Assembly (NCBI GenBank): GCA_963834945.1
Contig: CAWIDT010000007.1
Coordinates: forward strand, 372,001-436,000
Length of the DNA stretch: 64,000 bases
Source: R-RK-3 sp963834945
GTDB lineage: Bacteria; Pseudomonadota; Alphaproteobacteria; Rhizobiales; Rhodomicrobiaceae
Direction of reading: 5' to 3'
Made by a program: the position numbers and the translations under genes. The notes beneath the pieces are model-generated. The model saw only the letters and a list, made by a program, of their open reading frames with translations, did no database searches and had not been told where the DNA came from. Positions 53,217-62,366 of this stretch are shown one piece after another (within the stretch, counting starts at the first letter, position 1; the number at the start of each line of letters is the position of its first letter).

Positions 53217-54816
53217 ATGGGAACGCCCCGGATTCTCTCAGCCGCCCAGGCGGCCGAACTCATCCCCGACGGCGCCGTCGTCACGGTGTCGTCGTCCTCG
53301 GGTCTGGGATGCCCGGACGCTGTGCTCGCGGCAATCGGGCGACGCTTCGATGCAAGCGGCAGTCCGCGCAATCTGACGACGCTGCACCCGATCGCCGCTG
53401 GCGATATGTGGGGCATCCAGGGCATCGACCATTTGGCCAAGGACGGGTGCCTGGCGCGCGTGCTCGCCGGGTCCTATCCATCGGGGCCGTCGAAGGCCGA
53501 GCCGCCGAAAATTTGGCAAATGATCACCGGCGACCGCATCCCGGCCTACAACATCCCCTCCGGCATCCTGTTCGACATGCATCGCGAGGCCGCCGCCAAA
53601 CGGCCGGGCGTGCTGACCAAGGTCGGCATGGACACCTTCGTCGATCCGCGCCGGGAAGGCTGCGCGATGAACGCCAAGGCCGCCGCCGCGCCCATCGCGT
53701 CGGTGGTGGAATTCGCGGGCGACGAATGGCTGTTCTTCCCGGCGATCATCCCCGATGTGGCAATCATCCGCGCCACCACGGCCGACGAGCGCGGCAACCT
53801 CTCCTATGAGCATGAGGGCGCCTATCTCGGCCCGCTCGATCAGGCGCTCGCGGTGCGCAACAATGGCGGCATTGTCATCGCGCAGGTCAAGCGGCTGGCG
53901 CAGGCCGGCACCTTGAGGCCGCAGCAGGTCTTTGTCCCCGGCATTCTCGTGGACGCGATCGTGGTCGCGCCGGACCAGATGCAGACCACGCACACCGCTT
54001 ATGAGCCGGCGATCTCGGGCGAAATCTTCCGGCCGCTGGCCTCTTTCGAGCTGCCCGAATTCGGCATCGGCAAGGTCATCGCGCGGCGGGTGGCGCAGGA
54101 GTTGCGCCGGGGCGATGCGGTGAATATCGGCTTCGGCATATCCGCGCAATGTGCCGCGCATCCTCATCGAGGAAGGGCAGCATGGCGGCGTCACCTGGGT
54201 CATCGAGCAGGGCGCGGTCGGCGGCGTGCCGTTGCTGGAGTTTCAATTCGGCTGCGCTTCGAACGCCGAGGCGATCATGCCGTCGCCCTATCAGTTCACC
54301 TATTTCCAGGGCGGCGGTTTCGACTGCTCGCTCTTGTCCTTCCTCGAAATCGACCGGCAGGGCTCGGTCAACGTGTCCAAGCTGGGCGTGCGCCCGCATG
54401 TCACGGCCGGGGCAGGGGGCTTCGTGGACATCACCGCGCGGGCAAAGAAGATCGTCTTCTCCGGCTATTTCACCGCCGGGGCAGCGCTTTCCGTAGCCGA
54501 TGGCGCTCTGGCGATCGGGAAGGAGGGTAAGGTGAAGAAGCTGGTCGAGGCGGTGGAGCAGGTTTCGTTCTCGGGACGGCGCGCCGTCGCCCAGGGTCAG
54601 GATATCACCTATGTCACCGAGCGCTGCGTCATGCGGCTGATGCCGGAGGGGGTGACGGTGACGGAGATCGCGCCGGGCGTCGATCTTGAGCGCGACGTGC
54701 TGGCGCAGGCGATGTTTCCGCTGCGCATCGCCGAAAATCTGGCGGTGATGGATGGCGCGCTGTTCCGCCCCGAACCAATCGGGCTGACGCTGGCGGCGCG
54801 GGAGGCGGGCCGATGA
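53217..54816 (+). pseudogene. Family I CoA-transferase (propionate/acetate CoA-transferase-like), frameshifted
   Basis: Moves CoA between acyl groups. The alpha half (residues 1-310, RILSAAQAAELIPDGAVVTV near the start) reads from ATG 53217; the beta half, with the catalytic-Glu region in VIEQGAVGGVP, reads one frame over from about 54151. Removing one C near 54147 (in GCGCAATGTG) gives one protein of about 532 residues, the normal length. The start is 5 bases after the previous gene and the end overlaps the next by 4, so the operon structure is otherwise intact. Confidence 0.85.
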
Positions 54817-55586
54817 GCGAGCATGTCGCCCTTTCCATCGAGGGGCATCTGGCGCGCATCACCTTACGGCGCCCCGATAAGCTCAATGCGCTCGACCGCG
54901 CCATGGTGGTCGCGCTCGCCGACGCCGCGGAGGCCATCGAGGCCGCGAGCGGAGTGCGCGCCGCGATCCTGAGCGGCGAGGGCCGCGCGTTTTGCGCGGG
55001 CGGCGATATCGCGGCCTGGGGCGGGCTGCCGCCGCTGGAGATGTGGCGCGACTGGACGCGCGTCGGGCATCGCGCGTTCGAGGCACTGGCGCGGCTGCGG
55101 GTGCCGCTGATCGCGGCGCTCACCGGCCACGCCTTCGGCGGCGGGTTGGAACTGGCTGCCACCGCCGATATCCGCATCTTCGAGACCGGCTTCAAATTCG
55201 GGCTGCCTGAGACCGGGCTCGGCATGGTGCCGGGGTGGTCGGGCACGCAGCGCCTGGTGCGCCGGTTTGGAGCGCAGACGGTGCGGCGGATGGCGCTCAC
55301 GGGCAAGATGTTCACCGCCGAGGAGGCGCTCGCATTAGGCCTCGTCGACGAGGTCGTCGGTCCCGGCGAGGCATTGGCGCGTGCGGAGGCTGTCGCTGCG
55401 GAGGTCGCGGCGCGCGGGCCGGTCGCGGTGCAGATCGTCAAGTCGATGATCAACGCGGCCGAGGGCGAAGACCGCGACGCCCCCATCGAGGGCATTGCCG
55501 GAGCGCTGACCGCCATGACCGACGATCTCGCGGAGGGCGTCGCCGCGTTCCGGGCCAAGCGCGCAGCCCAGTTTACCGGACGTTAG
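54813..55586 (+). CDS. Enoyl-CoA hydratase/isomerase family protein
   Basis: A 257-residue crotonase-fold enzyme. The two oxyanion-hole segments are RAFCAGGDIAAWG near residue 60 and GHAFGGGLELAA near 107, with the catalytic-type Glu in FGLPETGLGMVPG near 130. It probably hydrates or isomerises a CoA ester made by the upstream CoA-transferase. Overlaps the CoA-transferase stop (ATGA). Confidence 0.92.
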   Translation: MSEHVALSIEGHLARITLRRPDKLNALDRAMVVALADAAEAIEAASGVRAAILSGEGRAFCAGGDIAAWGGLPPLEMWRDWTRVGHRAFEALARLRVPLIAALTGHAFGGGLELAATADIRIFETGFKFGLPETGLGMVPGWSGTQRLVRRFGAQTVRRMALTGKMFTAEEALALGLVDEVVGPGEALARAEAVAAEVAARGPVAVQIVKSMINAAEGEDRDAPIEGIAGALTAMTDDLAEGVAAFRAKRAAQFTGR

Positions 55587-55608
55587 GAGACAAGCAGATG
55601 GTGCGGCG

Positions 55609-56385
55609 ATGACCTCTGGGGCGCGGCCAGTCGCTCTTATCACCGGCGCGCGGCGCGGCATCGGCCGGGCTTGCGGCGAGGCGCTGGCGCGCGCGGGCTT
55701 CGACATCGCCGCCACCGATCTCGTGCTCGACGCGGCGAGCGAGGCCGCCCAAGCCGCCTTCGCCGAGGCAGGCGCTGAGGCGGCATTCCTGGCGCATGAT
55801 GTCGCCGATATCGGCAGCCATGCCGGAATGATCGCTGCGGTGATGCAGCGCTTCGGGCGGCTCGACTGTCTCATCAACAATGCCGGGCGCGGCGCGGTGG
55901 TGCGCGGCGATCTGCTCGACCTGACGCCGGAGAATTACGACGCGGTGGTGAACGTCAATCTGCGCGGCACGCTGTTTCTTACTCAGGCTGCCGCCAGGGC
56001 GATGCTCGCGCATGGCGAGAGGGGCCATCCACGGTCGATCGTCACGATCACCTCGGCATCGGCGGAGATGGCCTCGCCCGACCGGGCCGATTACTGTGTG
56101 TCGAAAACCGGGCTTTCAATGGCGATGCGCAACTTCGCGCTGCGGCTGGCGCCGGAGGGGATCGCGGTGTTCGAAATCCGGCCCGGCATCATCCGCACCG
56201 ACATGACGGCACCGGTGGCGGAGCGCTACGATGCGCGTATCGCCGACGGCCTTGTCCCGGCGCGACGGTGGGGCGAACCTGCCGATGTCGGCGAAGCTGT
56301 CGCGGGTCTTGCATCAGGCGCGTTCCGCTATGCGACGGGAAGCGTCATCTGTGTGGATGGCGGCCTGTTGCTGCCGCGTCTATAA
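55609..56385 (+). CDS. Short-chain dehydrogenase/reductase (SDR)
   Basis: A 258-residue SDR: TGARRGIG near residue 11, NNAGRGAV near 90, YCVSK near 163, and an Asp after strand 2 (AATDLVLDAA) favouring NAD. In this operon it could oxidise the 3-hydroxyacyl product of the hydratase or a ring hydroxyl. 22 bases after the hydratase gene. Confidence 0.92.
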   Translation: MTSGARPVALITGARRGIGRACGEALARAGFDIAATDLVLDAASEAAQAAFAEAGAEAAFLAHDVADIGSHAGMIAAVMQRFGRLDCLINNAGRGAVVRGDLLDLTPENYDAVVNVNLRGTLFLTQAAARAMLAHGERGHPRSIVTITSASAEMASPDRADYCVSKTGLSMAMRNFALRLAPEGIAVFEIRPGIIRTDMTAPVAERYDARIADGLVPARRWGEPADVGEAVAGLASGAFRYATGSVICVDGGLLLPRL

Positions 56386-56406
56386 CGCCGCGACGAGGGA
56401 GGGAGC

Positions 56407-58044
56407 ATGGTCGATTATGTCATTGTCGGCGGCGGCTCGGCAGGCTGCGTGCTGGCCAACCGGCTCAGCGAGGACAAGGACGTGTCCGTGATGCTGCTCG
56501 AAGCGGGGGGCCGCGACTGGCATCCGTTCTACGGCATCCCGGCAGGCTTTGCGAAAATGACCAAGGGCATCGGCGCCTGGGGATGGGAGACGGTGCCGCA
56601 GCGGCATATGCAGGGCCGGGTGCTGCGCTATACGCAGGCCAAGGTGATCGGCGGCGGCTCCACCATCAACGCCCAGATTTATACGCGCGGGCATGCGCTC
56701 GATTACGATGGCTGGGCGCGCGATGACGGCTGCGAAGGCTGGAGCTATGCCGAGGTGCTCGCCTATTTCAAGCGCGCCGAGGACAATCAGCGCTTCGTCA
56801 ACGCCTATCACGCCCATGGCGGACCGCTCGGCGTCTCGATGCCGATTTCGCCGCTGCCGATCTGCGACGCCTATTTCCGCGCCGCGCAGGAGATGGGCAT
56901 TCCCTATAATGATGATTTCAACGGCGCGCGCCAGGAGGGCGTCGGCTTCTATCAGCTGACGCAGCGCGGTGCGCGCCGCTCATCCACGGCCAGCGCCTAT
57001 CTGGCGCCGATCCGCGGCCGCGCCAACCTGACGGTGCGCACCGGGGCGACGGCGACGCGGGTCGTGATCGAGCGGGGCCGCGCGGTGGGCGTCGAGATCG
57101 CGGAGAAGGGCGGCCTCAGCGTCATCCGTGCCGAGCGCGAGGTGCTGGTGGCCAGCGGCACCATCGGCAGCCCCAAGCTGCTGATGCAGTCGGGTATCGG
57201 GCCGGGCGACCACCTCAAGGCGGTCGGCGTGGCCGTCGTCCACGATCTGCCCGGCGTCGGCGGCAATCTGCAGGATCATCTCGATCTGTTCGTCATCGCC
57301 GAATGCACCGGCGAGCACACTTACGACAATGTCGCCAAGCTGCATCGCTCAGCTTGGGCGGGGCTGCAATACCTCCTCTTCCGGCAAGGGCCTGTCGCGT
57401 CGAGCCTGTTCGAGACCGGCGGCTTCTGGTGGGCGGACAAGTCGGCGCGCTCGCCGGACATCCAGTTGCATCTGGGGCTGGGCTCCGGCATCGAGGCAGG
57501 TGTTGCGGCGATGCCCAATGGGGGCGTGACGCTCAATTCAGCCTTCCTGCGACCCCGCTCGCGTGGAACCGTGCGGCTGGCGAGCAGCGATCCCATGGCG
57601 GCGCCGCTGATCGATCCCAACTATTGGGCCGACCCTTATGACCGGAAGATTTCCATCGACGGCTTGCGGCTGGCGCGCGAGATCATGAGCCAGGATGCGC
57701 TGAAAGCCTTCGTGCTCGCGGAACGGCTGCCGGGTCCGGCAAAGCTTTCGGATGCCGATCTGTTCGACTACGGTTGCCGGCACGCCAAGACCGACCATCA
57801 CCCGGTCGGCACCTGCCGCATGGGGCATGGAGACGAAGCGGTGGTGTCGCCCGATCTGACATTGCGCGGCATCGACGCCTTGCGGGTCTGCGATGCCTCG
57901 ATCATGCCGGCGATCATATCTTCCAACACCAACGCGCCGGCCATCATGATCGGCGAAAAGGCGTCGGACCTGATCCTGGGCCGCCGGCCGCTGCCTGTGG
58001 TGGCTTTGCCCGCGCGCAGACCTATGACCGTGGGAGCCGGATGA
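56407..58044 (+). CDS. GMC-family FAD alcohol dehydrogenase (choline dehydrogenase-like)
   Basis: A 545-residue glucose-methanol-choline oxidoreductase. FAD motif IVGGGSAGCVLANRLSE near residue 5, GGGSTINAQIYTRG near 80 (the GMC signature), catalytic His in HPVGTCRMG near 463, and the closing NAPAIMIGEKASD near 518. No signal peptide. It oxidises a primary or secondary alcohol; choline itself is not implied. GAGGGAG precedes the start. Confidence 0.92.
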   Translation: MVDYVIVGGGSAGCVLANRLSEDKDVSVMLLEAGGRDWHPFYGIPAGFAKMTKGIGAWGWETVPQRHMQGRVLRYTQAKVIGGGSTINAQIYTRGHALDYDGWARDDGCEGWSYAEVLAYFKRAEDNQRFVNAYHAHGGPLGVSMPISPLPICDAYFRAAQEMGIPYNDDFNGARQEGVGFYQLTQRGARRSSTASAYLAPIRGRANLTVRTGATATRVVIERGRAVGVEIAEKGGLSVIRAEREVLVASGTIGSPKLLMQSGIGPGDHLKAVGVAVVHDLPGVGGNLQDHLDLFVIAECTGEHTYDNVAKLHRSAWAGLQYLLFRQGPVASSLFETGGFWWADKSARSPDIQLHLGLGSGIEAGVAAMPNGGVTLNSAFLRPRSRGTVRLASSDPMAAPLIDPNYWADPYDRKISIDGLRLAREIMSQDALKAFVLAERLPGPAKLSDADLFDYGCRHAKTDHHPVGTCRMGHGDEAVVSPDLTLRGIDALRVCDASIMPAIISSNTNAPAIMIGEKASDLILGRRPLPVVALPARRPMTVGAG

Positions 58045-59555
58045 AACGCAACGAAGACATCGACATCGCCATCATCGGGTCCGGCATGGGCGGCGCGAGC
58101 TTCGCCGCCGGCATCGCGCCGAGCGGGGCACGCATCCTCATCCTTGAGCGCGGCGAACGCCTCGTCGACCACGCGGACACGCGGGACGCGCGGGCGATTT
58201 TCCAGCGCGGTGTATTTCGCCCGAAGGAGACATGGTACGAGCCCGGCGGCCAGGGCTTCAATCCGGGCAATTATTATTATGTCGGCGGCGCGACCAAGCT
58301 GTATGGCGCGGTGCTGATCCGCTATCGCGCCGAGGATTTCCGTCCCATCCAATATGCCGAGGGCGCCACGCCCGGCTGGCCATTCGACTATGACGAGATC
58401 GAGCCGTGGTACGGTCGCGCCGAAGCGCTGTATCAGGTGCGCGGACGGCTCGGCGAAGATCCGACGGAACCGAGGCATTCGAACGATTACGCCTTTCCGC
58501 CGGTGCCGGACGAGCCGGCCATCGCCGATGTGCGCGAGCGGCTGAAGCGCGCCGGAATGCATCCGTTCTCGCTGCCGCTCGGGGTCGACATCGACCGCTG
58601 GCTTGCCCGCGCCAAGACACCTTGGGATGCATTCCCCGATACCGGCGCCGGCAAGATGGATGCCGAAAGCTGCGGCCTCGCCAGCGCGCTCGCCCACGAT
58701 AACGTCACGCTGGAGACCGGCTCCCGAGTGACGAAGCTGGAAACCGACCCGGCCGGCAAGCGCATCACAGCGGTAGTTTACGAGCAAAACGGTGAAACCG
58801 TCCGCATCGCGCCGCGCCTCGTTGTGCTTGCGGCGGGCGCGGTCAATTCGGCGCTGCTGCTGCTGGCCTCGGCCAATGCCGCGATGCCCACGGGCCTTGC
58901 CAATCGCGCCGATCAGGTCGGGCGGCATTTCATGAACCACAACAGCTCGGCGGCGCTGGCGATTCACCCGTTCCGGCGGAACGATTCGGTCTATCAGAAG
59001 ACCATCGGCTGCAATGACTTCTATCTCGATGACGGACATGGTGGCCCGCCGCTCGGCAATGTGCAATTGCTCGGCAAGATTTCCGGCACCATCCTCAAAT
59101 CGCAATTGCGCCGGGCGCCCGAGCCCGCGCTCGACCTGCTCGCCAACCGTGCGGTCGATTTCTACCTGATGAGCGAGGATCTGCCCTCGCCGAAAAGCCG
59201 GGTCTGGCTCGACGGATCACGCATCGTGCTCGACTGGCGGGCCTCCAACATGGCCGCGCAGAAGGGCCTGGTGGCGCGGATGCGCGAGGTGCTGCGCGCT
59301 GCGGGATTTCCCATCGTGCTGGTGAAGCCGTTCGACCGGCGCACGCCGTCGCACCAATGCGGCACCGTCCGCATGGGCGCCGGTCCCGCCAAGGCCGCCG
59401 TCGATCCCCATTGCCGCTCATTCGACCATGCCAATCTGTTCATCGTCGATGCGAGCGTGCTGCCGACCTCGGCGGCGGTCAATCCGTCGCTGACGGTGGC
59501 GGCGCTGGCACTGCGGGCGGCGGAGTATGTCCGCGGCAGCGAGCTGAAAGGTTAG
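58041..59555 (+). CDS. GMC-family FAD oxidoreductase, second type (sugar/polyol branch)
   Basis: A 504-residue flavoenzyme distinct from its neighbour. FAD motif IIGSGMGGASFAAG near residue 11, GGATKLYGAVLIRY near 81, catalytic HQCGTVRMG near 439, and NPSLTVAALALRAAEY near the end. This branch is common in carbohydrate-oxidation clusters next to Gfo/Idh proteins. There is no Tat signal and no cytochrome partner in the window. It overlaps the previous gene by 4 bases and ends the operon. Confidence 0.88.
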   Translation: MKRNEDIDIAIIGSGMGGASFAAGIAPSGARILILERGERLVDHADTRDARAIFQRGVFRPKETWYEPGGQGFNPGNYYYVGGATKLYGAVLIRYRAEDFRPIQYAEGATPGWPFDYDEIEPWYGRAEALYQVRGRLGEDPTEPRHSNDYAFPPVPDEPAIADVRERLKRAGMHPFSLPLGVDIDRWLARAKTPWDAFPDTGAGKMDAESCGLASALAHDNVTLETGSRVTKLETDPAGKRITAVVYEQNGETVRIAPRLVVLAAGAVNSALLLLASANAAMPTGLANRADQVGRHFMNHNSSAALAIHPFRRNDSVYQKTIGCNDFYLDDGHGGPPLGNVQLLGKISGTILKSQLRRAPEPALDLLANRAVDFYLMSEDLPSPKSRVWLDGSRIVLDWRASNMAAQKGLVARMREVLRAAGFPIVLVKPFDRRTPSHQCGTVRMGAGPAKAAVDPHCRSFDHANLFIVDASVLPTSAAVNPSLTVAALALRAAEYVRGSELKG

Positions 59556-59610
59556 GTTTACGCTCGGCTCACCTGCAAACGCTCGTCGCCCCGGCCCCCG
59601 GATTAGGGGT

Positions 59611-59692
59611 CCAGCATCCCAAAATCCCCGTGAAAACGGGGATCCAGTAAGCTATTGAACCTCCGATGCTGGATCCCCGCCTGCGCGGGGAT
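59611..59692. repeat. Double-hairpin palindrome (cruciform-like)
   Basis: CCAGCAT (59611-59617) pairs with ATGCTGG (59666-59672). Inside is a hairpin ATCCCCGT/ACGGGGAT (59624-59643), and a second hairpin ATCCCCGC/GCGGGGAT (59673-59692) follows. Repeats reading GATCCCCGCCTGCGCGGGGA are, from memory, widespread in alphaproteobacterial intergenic DNA. Confidence 0.7.
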
Positions 59693-59762
59693 TTCGAAAA
59701 GGAGTCTTCGTCAAAAAAATCATTTCGTTCTAATTCGGTCGCCGCGACTCGATGCGGGTTAG

Positions 59763-59803
59763 GATTGGTCCCCGGATCTCCGCTGCGCGTCGTCCGGGGC
59801 GAC
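59763..59803. repeat. Dispersed repeat, module B
   Basis: GATTGGTCCCCGGATCTCCG to GTCCGGGGCGA; nearly the same as 4561-4600. Confidence 0.75.
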
Positions 59804-59844
59804 AGAACCCAAGGCCGGCCGCGCCGCGTCGGTTCATCTCGCCG

Positions 59845-60693
59845 TCACTGCGGCCGGATCACCAGCACGTCGCAGAGGCGTTGATTGATCAGGTCGGTGG
59901 TGACGCTGCCCAGGAGGGTTCGGCTCAGGCCGGTTCTGCCATGCGTGCCCAGCACCAGCAGATCGGCGGCGCGCCTATCGATCTGCATGGCAAGGGCGTT
60001 GCGCGGACCGCCCTGCTCGGCGATGGTCTTGACCGTGACCTGCGGCAGCCCGGCCTGGAGCGCCGCACGCTGAAAGAGCTGGCTTTCCTCCGATACGAGA
60101 CTCTTGAGCTTTTGCTCCGTCAGGGCGGCTTCGTCGGTTCCGCCATCATAGGCGTGGACGAGGTTCAGCGTCGCCTCGGGGGCGATCAGCACCGCCGCCC
60201 GGATCGCGGCCCGCGACAAAGGCGAAAAATCGATGCCGACGACAGCCGTGCGATAGGGGACGCCCGCGGCGTTCCGCACCAGCAGCACTGGAACTTTGCT
60301 GTGTCCGATGACCGCTTCGGCAAGGGTGCCTTCGATGGCCAGGTTCTCGCGCAGCAGCCGGTCGTGCAGCCCGATGACGATACAATCGGCATTCGACATC
60401 ACCGCCCGCTCGACGATGTCGGTGTCGGCGTTCCCGACCACCATGTCGATCGTCACATTGACCTTGTCGGCGAACGGCATCGCCGCCAGCTTTTCGCGAA
60501 GCACGTCTTCGCGGCTGGCGGTAATTTCGGCTTGCGCCTCGGGGGGCAGGCCCTCTTCCATCACATGCACGACGTCCAGTTCGGCCCCATGCGCCGCGGC
60601 GAGTTGCAGAGCGCGTTCGATCGCATGGTCGGAATGGCCGGAAAGGTCGGTGGCGACAAGCACCTGCTTGAGCACCGAGGTATAAAGCGACAT
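59845..60693 (-). CDS. Universal stress protein, tandem Usp domains
   Basis: A 282-residue protein with two UspA folds (residues 1-140 and 145-282). The second domain keeps the ATP-binding G-x2-G-x9-G(S/T) pattern (GTHGRTGLSRTLLGSVT near 255); in the first domain it is degenerate (GLHDRLLRENLAIEGTLA). Such proteins help survival under starvation and stress. No EcfG promoter was seen upstream. Confidence 0.92.
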   Translation of the reverse strand: MSLYTSVLKQVLVATDLSGHSDHAIERALQLAAAHGAELDVVHVMEEGLPPEAQAEITASREDVLREKLAAMPFADKVNVTIDMVVGNADTDIVERAVMSNADCIVIGLHDRLLRENLAIEGTLAEAVIGHSKVPVLLVRNAAGVPYRTAVVGIDFSPLSRAAIRAAVLIAPEATLNLVHAYDGGTDEAALTEQKLKSLVSEESQLFQRAALQAGLPQVTVKTIAEQGGPRNALAMQIDRRAADLLVLGTHGRTGLSRTLLGSVTTDLINQRLCDVLVIRPQ

Positions 60694-61025
60694 GGCAAGG
60701 TCTCCCGCGAGTCGGATTTCGCTGATGTGAGTCTAATCGGGCTTATTTGCAGCCTCTGCAAGTGTCAGTGCTCCAGAATCGCCGCTAGACGCTTGGCAGG
60801 GTTGGGGATTTGGTGTGCAGCATCACGCGGCGGCATGATGATGTCAAAAATCCTGCCGTACCCAATCGGCAACAATGAGCCAAAAATGCTTCACCCGCCT
60901 GTTCATTAATCGTTTGAACGTGGCCTGTGCCGATGTCTTCCGATAAATTCGGCGCGGGGAAGCGGGGCAAGTGGGACTATAGCGACGGCCGCACCCCTCG
61001 CGCGGGTTTTGAGTGTTGGGGTGGC
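60694..61025. other. Intergenic region, 332 bases
   Basis: Divergent spacer between the Usp gene and the lipoprotein gene. No gene or repeat recognised. The lipoprotein frame is open back to 60927, but that extension looks unrelated. Confidence 0.45.
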
Positions 61026-62366
61026 ATGTCTCTCGTTTGTGACCGATCGGGTTCATTGGCGTCCTCGGTTCGCGCGAAGGTGGCGCAAATCAGCAAGGGC
61101 GCATTGGCCGCCATGGCGTGTCTGGCGCTATCCGCCTGTGCCTTCACCGACGGCACGGTCGACGGGCGCTACGATACGATCAACCGCAGCACCGATTCGG
61201 CGCGCAACCAAGCCATTCTGCTGAACATCGTACGCGCCAGCCGGGCCGAACCGCTGAACTTTGTGGCCTTCGCCAAAATCGGAGGCACCACATCGACCGG
61301 TCTGGGCGTGGGCCTGCCGTCCTTCATCGTCGGCCCGGATCGGGCTCTCAACCAGAGACAGACGTCGTTCGGGAACAGCACGCTGAACGGCAACGTATCC
61401 GCGAACAGCAATTTCGATATCGCGATCCTGGAAAACCGCGATTTTTACAGCGCCCTGCTGACCCCGGTCGACGAAGTGGAACTGAATTTCTTCGAGCGGC
61501 AGGGCTATCCGCGCGAATTGCTGTTCTGGCTGTTCGCGGACTCCATCCGCATCACCTATAAGGGCAAGACGGCGGAGTTCCGAAATGAGCCATCGGACGA
61601 GAAATCCTGCGAGTTCGTGCCGCAGCGCCGGTGTTTCGTGAATTATGTGGATGCCGCGATCGACACCGGTTTCCGCGTCGAGACGCGGGTGGTGCAGAAA
61701 GCGACAACCGGGTCGGATGGGAAGGCGAAACTCGTGCCCAAGACCGAGGCGCGGACGTGCTTCGATCCGGTGCTCGCCGACCGCGCGAGGCGCGAGGTGC
61801 AGCAGGGCTTGCGGACGCGGCAGCCGCGGCTGGCGGGAACCGCGGTCAATCCCATTTGCGGCAGATCGCCATGGCCGAAAGAGGACGACCGGCCATCGGC
61901 CGGCGGCGGCGGGCACGGGCCGTCGTCCGGGGCGGGCGAGGGGCTGTTGTCGAACCGGCTGATCATCCAGTCGACGCCGCCGCAAAAGGCAATCCCGGAG
62001 GCGCGGTCGGCGCGGGGTTTCTCGGCTCCGGCGCCGGTTGGAGATACGGCGAAACAGGAATTTGAAATATCGACGCGCTCGACCTACGGCATCTACCAAT
62101 ATCTCGGCCGCATCCTGGCCCAGCACGCGATGAACCGGGTGCGGCTGGACGGAACCGGCAAGGATGACGCCCAGGTTCTGACCATTGTCGAAGACGGGTC
62201 GGTGCCGTGCTTCACCGAAGTCGAAGATTTTGGCAAGCGCTATTGCGTTCCCGCCGAGGGCGCCGAGAACACCAAGCGGATCATCAGCCTGCTGGCGCAG
62301 TTGCTGGCACTCAAGACGCCGCAGAGCGACCTGCCGTTCACGCCGACGGTGCGGGTGACGCCTTAA
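61026..62366 (+). CDS. Hypothetical lipoprotein, 446 residues
   Basis: Not recognised. A lipobox (LALSAC, Cys near residue 38) after a hydrophobic stretch marks it as a lipoprotein. The mature protein begins with DGRYDTINRSTDSARNQAIL and LNIVRASRAEPLNFVAF, then a long globular region with paired Cys and a Gly/Ser-rich linker near residue 300. The start at 61026 (MSLVCDRSG) is the most likely; the signal would have an unusually long basic N-region. Its end overlaps the convergent lldD gene by 4 bases. Confidence 0.7.
   Translation: MSLVCDRSGSLASSVRAKVAQISKGALAAMACLALSACAFTDGTVDGRYDTINRSTDSARNQAILLNIVRASRAEPLNFVAFAKIGGTTSTGLGVGLPSFIVGPDRALNQRQTSFGNSTLNGNVSANSNFDIAILENRDFYSALLTPVDEVELNFFERQGYPRELLFWLFADSIRITYKGKTAEFRNEPSDEKSCEFVPQRRCFVNYVDAAIDTGFRVETRVVQKATTGSDGKAKLVPKTEARTCFDPVLADRARREVQQGLRTRQPRLAGTAVNPICGRSPWPKEDDRPSAGGGGHGPSSGAGEGLLSNRLIIQSTPPQKAIPEARSARGFSAPAPVGDTAKQEFEISTRSTYGIYQYLGRILAQHAMNRVRLDGTGKDDAQVLTIVEDGSVPCFTEVEDFGKRYCVPAEGAENTKRIISLLAQLLALKTPQSDLPFTPTVRVTP

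Larger units (their letters stand above)
59556..59844. other. Intergenic region, 289 bases, made mostly of repeats
   Basis: Holds the double hairpin at 59611-59692 and a B-type repeat at 59763-59803 between convergent genes. No gene seen. Confidence 0.6.
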
